A program made the position numbers and the translations under genes. From contig CAIRUC010000001.1 of NCBI GenBank assembly GCA_903881665.1, forward strand, positions 1 to 42,278: DNA of 42,278 nucleotides, written 5' to 3'. The notes under the pieces are model-generated. The model made no database searches. It saw nothing but the letters and a program-made list of their open reading frames with translations, and was not told where the DNA came from. The stretch comes from an uncultured Bacteroidota bacterium (lineage in GTDB: Bacteria; Bacteroidota; Bacteroidia; AKYH767-A; OLB10). How positions within the stretch are numbered: position 1 is the first letter of the stretch; the number at the start of each line of letters is the position of its first letter. Shown in pieces: positions 23,766 to 32,145 of the stretch.

Positions 23766-25007
23766 ATGAACGACTTTGAGAAAGTAGAGTTATTAGATGC
23801 ACTTTTCAAGCATGCAACAGAAGGGATTATCATTTCTAATTCAAGTGGAGAAATTTACTTGATAAATCCTTCATGCTCAAAAATGTTCGGATTCGAAATC
23901 TCTGATTTAATAGGGCAGAATATCGACATCTTGGTGCCTGACAATATTCATCATCGACATGCCAGTCATAGGGCTGATTTTATGGCAAATCCACATTCTC
24001 GTCCAATGGGCTTAGGTTTGGATCTTTTTGGCAAACGCAAAAATGGTACATTATTCCCCATAGAGATCAGTTTAAGTTCATTAATAAAAAAAGGCGAAAA
24101 ATATGTTATTGCCTTTTTAATTGACATTTCGGTACGTAAGCAGATTGAGGCTTCGGTACATGAGAAGCAAAAGGAACTTGAAAAAGTAGCTGCGGCGCTT
24201 ATTCGCACAAACGAAGAGCTTGAAAAGAAAGTTTCGGATCGTACAAAGGTATTACAAGAAGCGATACGGGAATTGGAGCGATCGAGAAATGAATTAAGTC
24301 AAGCGTTAGAAAAAGAAAAAGACCTTAACGACTTAAAATCGCGATTTATATCGATGGCTTCGCATGAATTCAGGACGCCATTAACCACCATTTTATCATC
24401 TGCGAGTTTGATTCCAGAATATAGTAAGCCTGAACACGAAGATAAAAGGACAAAGCATATACACAGGATTAAGTCGTCGGTAAATAATTTGAATGATATA
24501 CTAAGCGACTTCCTCTCAATAAGTAAATTAGAAGAAGGTAAAATACATGCTGATTTCTACAAATTCAATTTAAAAGATTTGTTAGAAGAGATTAACAGCG
24601 ACATGCAATTAAACGCAAAAGCAAATCAGAAAATAGTATTGGCCTATTCAGGATCAGAAATTGTAAATCTAGATCCTAAACTGATTAAAAACATTCTGAT
24701 AAATTTAATTAGCAATGCAATTAAGTTTTCTTCCGAAAATAAAAATATTTACGTTAGTTGTATCATAAACGAAAGTCAAAGTGTAATTGAAGTTAAAGAC
24801 GAGGGCATGGGGATAAGTGAAGATGATCAAAAACATCTTTTCGAGCGATTTTATAGAGGTAAAAATGCCTTTAATATACAAGGCACTGGATTAGGATTAC
24901 ATATTGTAGGAAACTACATTGATTTAATGAAAGGCCATCTCTATTTAAGGAGTAAATTAAATGAAGGCACATCGATTCAAATCACTTTTCCGAACCAAAC
25001 ACATTAA
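23766..25007 (+). CDS. PAS-domain sensor histidine kinase (FixL-like PAS)
   Basis: The 413-residue protein has no membrane span and is probably cytoplasmic. Domains in order: PAS (about 7-125), coiled coil (125-190), HisKA with SMASHEFRTP (phosphoacceptor H200) and HATPase with NLISNAIKFS, DEGMGISEDD and GTGLGLHIV. The PAS segment from VPDNIHHRH to RKNGTLFP aligns without gaps to the heme-binding part of Bradyrhizobium FixL. H65 falls on the heme-ligand histidine, but the oxygen-sensing arginine is replaced by L85. Many non-heme PAS domains share this pattern, so heme binding is only a possibility. The response regulator gene starts 9 nt after the stop, so the two form a pair. Confidence 0.9.
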   Translation: MNDFEKVELLDALFKHATEGIIISNSSGEIYLINPSCSKMFGFEISDLIGQNIDILVPDNIHHRHASHRADFMANPHSRPMGLGLDLFGKRKNGTLFPIEISLSSLIKKGEKYVIAFLIDISVRKQIEASVHEKQKELEKVAAALIRTNEELEKKVSDRTKVLQEAIRELERSRNELSQALEKEKDLNDLKSRFISMASHEFRTPLTTILSSASLIPEYSKPEHEDKRTKHIHRIKSSVNNLNDILSDFLSISKLEEGKIHADFYKFNLKDLLEEINSDMQLNAKANQKIVLAYSGSEIVNLDPKLIKNILINLISNAIKFSSENKNIYVSCIINESQSVIEVKDEGMGISEDDQKHLFERFYRGKNAFNIQGTGLGLHIVGNYIDLMKGHLYLRSKLNEGTSIQITFPNQTH

Positions 25008-25016
25008 AAGAAGACT

Positions 25017-26078
25017 ATGAAAAAGATTTTATTAATAGAAGATAATCTTGATGTAAGAGAAAACACGTCAGAGATTTTAGAGTTAGCGAACTATAAGGTC
25101 TTTACTGCACCTGATGGAAAAGAAGGCGTTGAAATTGCAAGACAAGAGCGCCCAGATTTAATCATTTGCGACATTATGATGCCAGGATTAGATGGATATG
25201 GTGTACTCCACTTATTAAGCAAAGATTCGGAGTTGTCATCGGTTCCTTTTATCTTTCTAACAGCAAAAGCTGAACGAAGTGATATGAGAAAAGGGATGGA
25301 AATGGGAGCTGATGATTATATTACCAAGCCTTTCGATAAAACGGAATTATTAAATGCAGTAGAAAGTCGTATTCGCAAATCGGATGCGCTTAAAAAAGAA
25401 TATAATAAAGACTTCGACGGCCTCAGTAATTTTATTAGTGATGTTGCCGGAGAAAATGCATTAAAGAAATTCCTTGATGGCAAGAAGGTAAATCATTATA
25501 AAAAGAAGGAACGAATATATCAAGAGCATCACTATCCTAACGGTCTTTATTATGTGAAATATGGGAAAGTGAAAATTTACAAGACTCATGAGTATGGAAA
25601 AGAATTAATTACCGACTTATTAAAAGAAGGTGATTTCTTTGGTTATGTGGCGCTATTAGAAGAAAAGCCTTATGTTGAGTCGGCTGAAACGCTTGAAGAA
25701 ACTGAGATTATTTTCATTCCTAAAGAAGAGTTCTTCAATTTAGTTTTTGGTAATCATTCGGTTACTAAAAACTTCCTTAAGATTTTGACAAAAGGAGTGA
25801 TTGATAAACAAGAAAGATTATTAGAATTGGCCTATAGTTCTGTTAGGAAACGCACTGCAGAAGCATTAATCTTATTACAAGACAAATACAATAACGTTAA
25901 TGGTGGGCAGCCTTTTTCTATGGCAATAGCGCGCGAAGATTTAGCCAATATAGTAGGTACAGCCACTGAATCATTAATTCGCACCTTAAGTGATTTTAAA
26001 GAAGAGAAACTCATTGAAATAAAAGATGGGAAAATTAAATTATTAAACGATCAAAAGCTGAGGAATTTAAAAGCTTAA
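25017..26078 (+). CDS. Response regulator fused to a CRP/FNR-type DNA-binding module
   Basis: The 353-residue protein has a receiver domain (1-120; acidic D9, phosphoacceptor D52, K104 in TKPF), then a cNMP-binding-like beta-barrel (about 150-260) and a Crp-type winged helix-turn-helix (about 280-345). In the recognition helix E318 and R322 occupy the positions of E209 and R213 of E. coli FNR (GTATESLIRTL). There is no N-terminal cysteine cluster like that of FNR, so it should not sense oxygen through an FeS centre. I infer control by phosphorylation from the kinase just upstream. The FNR-like palindromes around the cbb3 genes are its probable targets. A terminator follows. Confidence 0.93.
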   Translation: MKKILLIEDNLDVRENTSEILELANYKVFTAPDGKEGVEIARQERPDLIICDIMMPGLDGYGVLHLLSKDSELSSVPFIFLTAKAERSDMRKGMEMGADDYITKPFDKTELLNAVESRIRKSDALKKEYNKDFDGLSNFISDVAGENALKKFLDGKKVNHYKKKERIYQEHHYPNGLYYVKYGKVKIYKTHEYGKELITDLLKEGDFFGYVALLEEKPYVESAETLEETEIIFIPKEEFFNLVFGNHSVTKNFLKILTKGVIDKQERLLELAYSSVRKRTAEALILLQDKYNNVNGGQPFSMAIAREDLANIVGTATESLIRTLSDFKEEKLIEIKDGKIKLLNDQKLRNLKA

Positions 26079-26096
26079 AGTTTAATTACCGATAAT

Positions 26097-26128
26097 AAAA
26101 AAGCCGATTCATTTGAATCGGCTTTTTT
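26097..26128 (+). terminator. Rho-independent terminator after the response regulator gene
   Basis: GCCGATTC (26103-26110) pairs with GAATCGGC (26115-26122) over a 4-nt loop, followed by T6. A6 on the left side could also serve the opposite direction. Positions 26129-26255 are AT-rich with no gene. Confidence 0.9.
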
Positions 26129-26255
26129 ATTAAATAATTCATCTAAAAAAAAATTTCCTGAAATAAAATAAATTACTAATTTTTAATTAATCAATTTAAT
26201 AAAACATTCACTAAAATAAAAAATATTTTTGGTGTCGAGGATTTACTTAACTCTA

Positions 26256-26624
26256 TTATAATCCCGACGACAATTCGGCTCCTTCATCATTTTGTTGCGC
26301 AAGTGTCCAACTATCGGTAGCGGAAGTTTCTAACCAAACATTACCAGAACGACGAAACACTTGCACCGATAATCCATATTCTTTTTGAAATTTTCCTTCG
26401 AAATCAGAAACAGTCATTGATTCATTAAATTCAAGTACACCTAAACTCATCATTAATCTACAATCACGAACCATTTTATTTTTATCATATATTAAATTTT
26501 TGGCCAAGGCCTCCCCTATTCTATGCGGGATTTTAAAAAATTCAATTTTTAGATATGGAAAATAATCATTGAAATCGCTTTGTAAAGAAGATAGTCTTGT
26601 ATCACTTCCAATTGTTAATCGCAT
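26256..26624 (-). CDS. Conserved Bacteroidota hypothetical protein of the cbb3 island
   Basis: The protein has about 122 residues from the ATG at 26624 (MRLTIGSDTR). An ATG at 26654 (MYFNLKEDAV...) is also possible. It is soluble, without signal peptide or membrane span. Conserved-looking parts are the start LTIGSDTRLSSLQSDFNDYF, FPYLKIEFFK and the C-terminal VQVFRRSGNVWLET followed by TDSWTLAQQN. I recall similar proteins in other Bacteroidota, often near cbb3 or universal-stress genes, but I know of no function. Its promoter region carries an FNR-like palindrome at 26725-26736 placed 36.5 nt from a weak -7 box (CACCTTTG, minus strand, 26701-26694), so it probably belongs to the same regulon. 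Confidence 0.7.
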   Translation of the reverse strand: MRLTIGSDTRLSSLQSDFNDYFPYLKIEFFKIPHRIGEALAKNLIYDKNKMVRDCRLMMSLGVLEFNESMTVSDFEGKFQKEYGLSVQVFRRSGNVWLETSATDSWTLAQQNDEGAELSSGL

Positions 26625-26724
26625 AACGGCATCTTCTTTGAGGTTAAAGTACATATATTTTTTAGTAAGAATAACATTTATGCATTTAATCGACAAAGGT
26701 GAGTGTATAACAACACTATACAAA

Positions 26725-26736
26725 TGACAATTATCA
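26725..26736 (-). promoter_or_regulatory. FNR-like site before the conserved hypothetical gene
   Basis: On the leftward strand TGAT-AATT-GTCA, one base off a perfect palindrome. The centre (26730.5) is 36.5 nt from the last base of CACCTTTG (26694), the class II-type distance also seen for the second site of the ATPase promoter. Confidence 0.45.
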
Positions 26737-27042
26737 GCATTCGAAGATATTATTCGTTTAATGTCAAGAATTATTAATCATACTTATCAATTACATAGGT
26801 GTAAACATTGTGCTATTTTACACAATAATAAAAATCAAGCTAATTATAACGGTATATAGTTTTTCAGAATTGTATTTTTATTAGCTTTAAGCATATGTAG
26901 CTACATTTTTTTTATAGCGGTTTTTTTTATTTCGTTTGCTTCAATCGTTCGATACTATTTTTTATTTGATGGTTCAAAAATAGATTTTTTTAAATTTATT
27001 GTAACTGATAATAGTTATGGTAAAGAATAGTAATTATCATTA

Positions 27043-27056
27043 TTGAGTTGCATCAA
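27043..27056 (+). promoter_or_regulatory. FNR-like site 1 of the P-type ATPase promoter
   Basis: TTGAG-TTGC-ATCAA matches the FNR consensus TTGAT-N4-ATCAA with one mismatch. The centre (27049.5) is 58.5 nt from the end of the -7-like box TAATCTTG (27101-27108, one mismatch to TAnnTTTG). No TTG sits at the -33 position. The gap 26724-27129 otherwise holds only AT-rich sequence and the two further sites listed here. Confidence 0.55.
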
Positions 27057-27065
27057 GCTGCTTTG

Positions 27066-27077
27066 TGATTTTGGTCA
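27066..27077 (+). promoter_or_regulatory. FNR-like site 2 of the P-type ATPase promoter
   Basis: TGAT-TTTG-GTCA, one mismatch from a palindrome. The centre (27071.5) lies 22 nt after site 1 and 36.5 nt from the end of the -7-like box, overlapping the -33 region as class II activator sites do. Confidence 0.42.
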
Positions 27078-27129
27078 TAAAAAAATGAATAGAGCTTAAT
27101 TAATCTTGCATCATAAAATAAGATTTGTC

Positions 27130-29547
27130 ATGGCCAACCTAAAGACTGATCAGAAAGTTAAGTGCTTTCATTGTGGAGAATATTGTGTAGGGGATACCAC
27201 TCATTACGATGAAAAGTCGTTTTGTTGTCTTGGTTGTAAATTTGTATATGAAGTATTAAATGAAAACCAACTTTGTAATTATTACGAATTAAGTGATAGT
27301 CCTGGTACTACACGGAAAAATATTGAATTAGGTGAGCGCTACGCTTACCTCGATGATGAAGGTATACAGAATAAGCTCATAAAGTTTAGAGATGCAGAAA
27401 CAGCTCATTTAAGGTTTCACGTACCTAATATGCATTGCAGTAGTTGTATTTGGCTATTAGAACATCTTCAGAAAATCGATAAGGGAATAATTCGTTCGAA
27501 AGTTGACTTTATTGAAAAGGAACTTTTTATTGTATATAAGCCAGTTGAAACCAATGTAAGGAAAATTGTGGAGCAATTATCGCTTATTGGATATGAGCCA
27601 GAACTAAACCTTAATCAAGTAGATAAAGTAGCAAAGAAGAAAAAAGTTAGAACTAGGGTATTGAAAATTGGTTTAGCTGGATTTGCATTTGGCAATATTA
27701 TGCTATTAAGTTTTCCTGAATACTTCTCGGGAGGAGTTTATACTGGTGAAGATTTTCGAAAAGTATTTGGTTATTTAAACTTTGTATTAGCCTTACCTGT
27801 TTTCTTGTATTCAGCAAGTGAATTTCATTTAAATACGATCAGAAGTATTCGACAGCGTACAATAAATATTGATGTGCCAATTGCTATAGGAATAGTAGCC
27901 ATGTTTTTAAGGAGCAGTTATGAAATATTTTCGGGTACTGGAGCTGGATACTTTGATAGCATGACAGGATTAGTATTTTTTATGTTAATAGGAAGAAATT
28001 TTCAAGATAAAACGTATGAATGGTTATCGTTTGATCGTGATTACAAGAGCTACTTCCCTATTGCGGTTACTCGTTATCGGGGACAAATAGAACATACGAT
28101 TCCAGTAAATGAGATTCAGATAAATGACCGATTAAAAATAAGGAATCAAGAAATCATTCCTGCCGACGTACTTTTATTAAGTAAAAATGCTGAAATTGAT
28201 TACAGCTTTGTATCTGGGGAATCGACACCCGTAAATATCAGAAAAGGAGAACGAATTTTTGCAGGCGGAAGACTTCAAAGAGGACCTATTGATGTTTTAG
28301 TACAACAAGAAATTTCGCATAGTTATCTCACGCAATTATGGAATCAGTTACCTGATAAAAGCAGTAGGAAGAGCGGATTTCAGCAAATGGTAAGTATTAT
28401 AAGTCGTTGGTTTGTATTAGGAACAATAACCATAGCAACTATATCCTTTGCCTATTGGTACAATATTGATATTACAAGAGCCGTAAATGCCTTTACTGCA
28501 GTATTAGTAATAGCCTGTGCTTGCGCTCTAGCCCTCTCTGCCCCTTTCACTTTTGGGAATATGCTTAGGATCTTAGGGAAAAAGGGGATTTACCTTAGAA
28601 ATGCTGATGTATTAGAACGACTTGCTGATATTACCTCTGTTGTTTTCGACAAAACAGGCACCCTTACAGAGCTAGAAAGCACTGTCGTAGAATTTCATGG
28701 AGATGATTTATGCGACGAAGATCTCAGAAATATATTTAGCATTGCATCGAGCTCATCGCATCCTTTAAGCGTGCTTATTTGTAAGCAACTAAAATCATTT
28801 TCGAATCGCGACAATATTCAAAATATAAATGAGATACCTGGAGCCGGAATTGAAGGTTATGTAAATAGTAATTATATAAAACTCGGAAACCATGCTTTTG
28901 CAGGAATAAATTCGGTTGATAAAACAGATTTCAAAAATTCGCGAGTACATGTTAGAATAAATGACGAAACAAAGGGGTATTTCCTTTTTCGAAATAAATA
29001 CCGAATTTCTGTAAAAGAAGTAGCTGATAAATTAAGTCAGAATAACTATCAACTTTCTGTAATAAGTGGAGATCATGAAGGAGAGCGGCCTTATCTTGAA
29101 AAAATGCTAAATAATAAATCGGCGCTTTTATTTAATCAGCAACCATCCGACAAATTAAATTACATTAAATCGCTTCAGGATAAGGGACACAAAGTAATGA
29201 TGGTTGGAGATGGATTAAACGATGCTGGCGCATTATTACAAAGTAATGTTGGGTTTGCATTATCATCCGACATTAACAACTTTACTCCCGCCTGTGATGG
29301 AATTATTTTAGGGCAACATTTTAACAAATTGGCTGAAGTAATAAAATTTGCAAAAGCAGGGCAACGAATAATTATTATAAGTTTTATAATCTCCTTATTC
29401 TATAATGCATTAGGATTATGGTTTGCTGTGCAAGGAACACTATCGCCTGTTATAGCAGCCATCTTGATGCCCATTAGTACGTCATCCTTAGTAATATACA
29501 CCGTTATTGCAAGCTCTATTAAAGCACGACGTTTAAAGCTGAGATAA
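27130..29547 (+). CDS. ccoI: CcoI-type heavy-metal (copper) translocating P-type ATPase
   Basis: CcoI/FixI ATPases move copper for assembly of cbb3 oxidase. The 805-residue protein (ATG at 27130) has an N-terminal Cys-rich zinc-ribbon-like segment (C12, C15, C19 and FCCLGC), an HMA domain with NMHCSSC near residue 105, membrane helices, the actuator loop SGEST, the phosphorylation motif DKTGT (D507), the SSHPLS nucleotide-binding motif and GDGLNDAGAL. The membrane metal-site motif reads CAC (C463-A464-C465) where the family has CPC; the codon is GCT. I chose the ATG rather than the TTG at 27106, which lies inside the -7 box. Position before ccoS-ccoNO supports the assignment. Confidence 0.92.
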   Translation: MANLKTDQKVKCFHCGEYCVGDTTHYDEKSFCCLGCKFVYEVLNENQLCNYYELSDSPGTTRKNIELGERYAYLDDEGIQNKLIKFRDAETAHLRFHVPNMHCSSCIWLLEHLQKIDKGIIRSKVDFIEKELFIVYKPVETNVRKIVEQLSLIGYEPELNLNQVDKVAKKKKVRTRVLKIGLAGFAFGNIMLLSFPEYFSGGVYTGEDFRKVFGYLNFVLALPVFLYSASEFHLNTIRSIRQRTINIDVPIAIGIVAMFLRSSYEIFSGTGAGYFDSMTGLVFFMLIGRNFQDKTYEWLSFDRDYKSYFPIAVTRYRGQIEHTIPVNEIQINDRLKIRNQEIIPADVLLLSKNAEIDYSFVSGESTPVNIRKGERIFAGGRLQRGPIDVLVQQEISHSYLTQLWNQLPDKSSRKSGFQQMVSIISRWFVLGTITIATISFAYWYNIDITRAVNAFTAVLVIACACALALSAPFTFGNMLRILGKKGIYLRNADVLERLADITSVVFDKTGTLTELESTVVEFHGDDLCDEDLRNIFSIASSSSHPLSVLICKQLKSFSNRDNIQNINEIPGAGIEGYVNSNYIKLGNHAFAGINSVDKTDFKNSRVHVRINDETKGYFLFRNKYRISVKEVADKLSQNNYQLSVISGDHEGERPYLEKMLNNKSALLFNQQPSDKLNYIKSLQDKGHKVMMVGDGLNDAGALLQSNVGFALSSDINNFTPACDGIILGQHFNKLAEVIKFAKAGQRIIIISFIISLFYNALGLWFAVQGTLSPVIAAILMPISTSSLVIYTVIASSIKARRLKLR

Positions 29548-29564
29548 TTCATTTTATTTATTAG

Positions 29565-29578
29565 CTGATATTTATCAG
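29565..29578 (+). promoter_or_regulatory. FNR-like palindrome and promoter of the cco operon
   Basis: CTGAT-ATTT-ATCAG is a perfect 5-bp inverted repeat around 4 nt. Its centre (29571.5) is 58.5 nt from the last base of the -7 box TAGTTTTG (29623-29630). At the -33 position there is TTT, not TTG, as expected for an activator-dependent promoter. The predicted start at about 29635 is only about 4 nt before the ccoS ATG. Confidence 0.68.
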
Positions 29579-29638
29579 TTCAGTTCCTAATGCCAGTCAT
29601 TTATTACCTAGGCTAGTGCAATTAGTTTTGTGAACACT

Positions 29639-29809
29639 ATGCAAGTAATTCTGATATTAATCACCGCGAGTTTATTAGTTGCAACAGGGTTTCTGATAGC
29701 CTTTTTATGGTCTGTGAAAACAGGACAATACGAAGACGATGTATCGCCTGCTGTTCGCATATTATTCGATGACGAAACCAACCAATCTGATAACAATTCT
29801 AAATCTTAA
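29639..29809 (+). CDS. ccoS: cbb3 oxidase assembly protein CcoS
   Basis: The 56-residue protein starts MQVILILITASLLVATGFL, a single N-terminal membrane helix, followed by FLWSVKTGQYEDDVSPAVR and an acidic tail. The helix followed by W.V..GQY.D...PA.RIL is the CcoS signature. CcoS is needed to insert heme and copper into the cbb3 oxidase. It is too small for a routine gene search, but position (between ccoI and ccoN, 6 nt before ccoNO) and sequence agree. Confidence 0.93.
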   Translation: MQVILILITASLLVATGFLIAFLWSVKTGQYEDDVSPAVRILFDDETNQSDNNSKS

Positions 29810-29815
29810 CATTTT

Positions 29816-31939
29816 ATGACTATCGAAAAGTTTAGTTATGATAACCGCATAGTACGCAATTTCGCAGTTGCCACTATGGTATGGGGTATCGTAGGCATGT
29901 TAGTCGGCTTAATAGCTGCATTGCAAATTCCATTCCCCGGCCTTAACTACGGTCCACTACTAACCTTCGGACGTATTCGTCCGATTCATACCAATGCAAT
30001 CATTTTTGCATTTGTTGGTAATGGAATTTTCATGGGGTTATACTACTCCTTGCAGCGATTATGTAAAGCCAGAATGTTTAATGATGTACTTAGTAAACTA
30101 CATTTTTGGTTATGGCAGTCGATTATTGTTTTGGCTGCGTTAACATTAATTACAGGTCATACCACAGGAAAAGAGTACGCTGAGTTAGAATGGCCGATCG
30201 ACATTTTAATTGCCGTAGTATGGGTGATTTTTGGAGTCAATATGTTTGGCACCATCATTAAAAGAAGAGAGCGTCACTTATATGTAGCCATCTGGTTTTA
30301 TATAGCAACTGTAATAACAGTAGCTGTATTACACATTGTTAACAGCATTGAAATTCCTGTTAGCATTTTAAAAAGCTACTCGGTATATGCAGGAGTTCAA
30401 GATGCATTAGTGCAATGGTGGTATGGTCATAATGCGGTTGCATTTTTCCTAACAACACCATATTTAGGATTGATGTATTATTTTGTACCGAAGGCAGCTA
30501 ATCGTCCTGTGTATTCATACCGACTTTCAATTATTCACTTTTGGGCATTAATCTTCTTATACATTTGGGCGGGCCCGCATCACTTGTTATATACAGCGTT
30601 ACCTGATTGGGCACAATCACTTGGAACCGTATTCTCAATTATGTTAATAGCGCCCTCGTGGGGAGGTATGATTAACGGATTGCTTACGCTGCGCGGAGCT
30701 TGGGATAAGGTACGAGAAGACGTTGTATTAAAGTTCATGGTTGTTGCCATCACTGCTTATGGTATGGCCACATTTGAAGGACCGATGTTATCATTAAAAT
30801 CAGTAAATGCAATATCTCATTTTACTGATTGGACCATTGCTCACGTACACATTGGAGGATTGGGATGGAATGGAATGTTAACCTTTGGTATATTATACTG
30901 GTTGATACCTCGCATTTTTCAAACCAAATTATATTCAGTTAAAATGGCAAGTTTTCATTTCTGGATTGCTACACTAGGAATTTTATTCTATACAGTTCCG
31001 ATGTATTGGGCTGGGTTTACTCAATATTTCATGTGGCAAGAATTTACACCAGATGGAGTATTACGTTATCCTAATTTTCTTGAAACAGTAACGCAACTTA
31101 TGCCGATGTACAAACTACGTGCATTTGGAGGCTTCTTATACTTATCAGGAACAATAGTGATGGTATACAATTTAGCTAAAACAATGATAGCAGGAACGCT
31201 CTTAGCAGAAGAACCAGCAGAAGCACCAGCATTAGAAAAACTAACAGTAGAGCCTACAGGGCATTGGCATCGTTGGATTGAACGTCGTCCGGTACAAATG
31301 TTATTATTGACTACTATATTAATTTTGATTGGAGGCATGGTAGAGATGATTCCTACATTCATGATTAAATCAAATATTCCTACCATTGCAAGCGTAAAAC
31401 CATATACACCACTTGAATTACAAGGACGTGATATTTACATTCGAGAAGGTTGTTATACATGTCACTCGCAAATGGTTCGTCCGTTCCGCCACGAAACAGA
31501 ACGTTATGGAGAATATGCAAAAGCAGGTGAATTTATTTATGACCATCCATTTCAATGGGGATCGAAAAGAACTGGACCAGATTTATTACGCGAAGGCGGA
31601 AAATACCCTAATGTATGGCATTATAATCACATGATAGACCCGCGTACTATGTCGCCAGGATCCATCATGCCAGCCTACGAATTTTTATCTGAAAATAATT
31701 TAGATACAGCATCCACTCCAGCAAAAATAAGAGCGATGATTACATTAGGAGTTCCTTATTCTGCTGGATATGATAAACAGGCAAATACAGATTTAATGAC
31801 GCAAGCCAATTCAATTGCTGCAGATTTAAAGACAAACGGAGCGCCAATTGAAAGTAATAAAGAATTAGTGGCGCTAATTGCTTACTTGCAACGTCTAGGA
31901 ATTGATATTAAGGCAGAAAAAATTGTTGGTGCTAACTAA
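29816..31939 (+). CDS. ccoNO: cbb3-type cytochrome c oxidase, fused subunits I and II (CcoN-CcoO)
   Basis: The 707-residue protein joins the catalytic subunit and the monoheme cytochrome subunit that are separate in Proteobacteria. The N-terminal part (about 1-470) is a multi-span CcoN with histidine-bearing segments such as RPIHTNAIIFAFVGNGIF and HVHIGGLGWNG. The C-terminal part is CcoO: one membrane anchor near residue 500, then the heme c motif CYTCH (C546, C549, H550) and MSPGSIMPAYE, the axial Met region. The enzyme reduces oxygen to water at the inner membrane with high affinity. The fusion is common in Bacteroidota. Confidence 0.96.
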   Translation: MTIEKFSYDNRIVRNFAVATMVWGIVGMLVGLIAALQIPFPGLNYGPLLTFGRIRPIHTNAIIFAFVGNGIFMGLYYSLQRLCKARMFNDVLSKLHFWLWQSIIVLAALTLITGHTTGKEYAELEWPIDILIAVVWVIFGVNMFGTIIKRRERHLYVAIWFYIATVITVAVLHIVNSIEIPVSILKSYSVYAGVQDALVQWWYGHNAVAFFLTTPYLGLMYYFVPKAANRPVYSYRLSIIHFWALIFLYIWAGPHHLLYTALPDWAQSLGTVFSIMLIAPSWGGMINGLLTLRGAWDKVREDVVLKFMVVAITAYGMATFEGPMLSLKSVNAISHFTDWTIAHVHIGGLGWNGMLTFGILYWLIPRIFQTKLYSVKMASFHFWIATLGILFYTVPMYWAGFTQYFMWQEFTPDGVLRYPNFLETVTQLMPMYKLRAFGGFLYLSGTIVMVYNLAKTMIAGTLLAEEPAEAPALEKLTVEPTGHWHRWIERRPVQMLLLTTILILIGGMVEMIPTFMIKSNIPTIASVKPYTPLELQGRDIYIREGCYTCHSQMVRPFRHETERYGEYAKAGEFIYDHPFQWGSKRTGPDLLREGGKYPNVWHYNHMIDPRTMSPGSIMPAYEFLSENNLDTASTPAKIRAMITLGVPYSAGYDKQANTDLMTQANSIAADLKTNGAPIESNKELVALIAYLQRLGIDIKAEKIVGAN

Positions 31940-31957
31940 CACTAAAAAAGAGAAATT

Positions 31958-32134
31958 ATGTTTCGTCAATATTTAGATAAAATTGCTGGTGTAGGAATCT
32001 ATCCAATGTTCTCGCTAATAGTATTCTTTTTGTTTTTCATTACACTTATAGTTTATGTAACGAAAGCCGACAAAAAAGAAATGGATCATCATAGCCAACT
32101 ACCACTTCAATCAAACGAAGATCCCAACACTTAA
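31958..32134 (+). CDS. ccoQ: CcoQ-like small membrane subunit of cbb3 oxidase
   Basis: The 58-residue protein has a short start (MFRQYLDKIAGVGIYP), one hydrophobic span (MFSLIVFFLFFITLIVYVT) and a charged tail (KADKKEMDHHSQLPL). CcoQ proteins are poorly conserved, so the call relies on size, membrane topology and position between ccoNO and ccoP. CcoQ stabilises the oxidase in other bacteria. Confidence 0.82.
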   Translation: MFRQYLDKIAGVGIYPMFSLIVFFLFFITLIVYVTKADKKEMDHHSQLPLQSNEDPNT

Positions 32135-32145
32135 AAAAAAACAGT

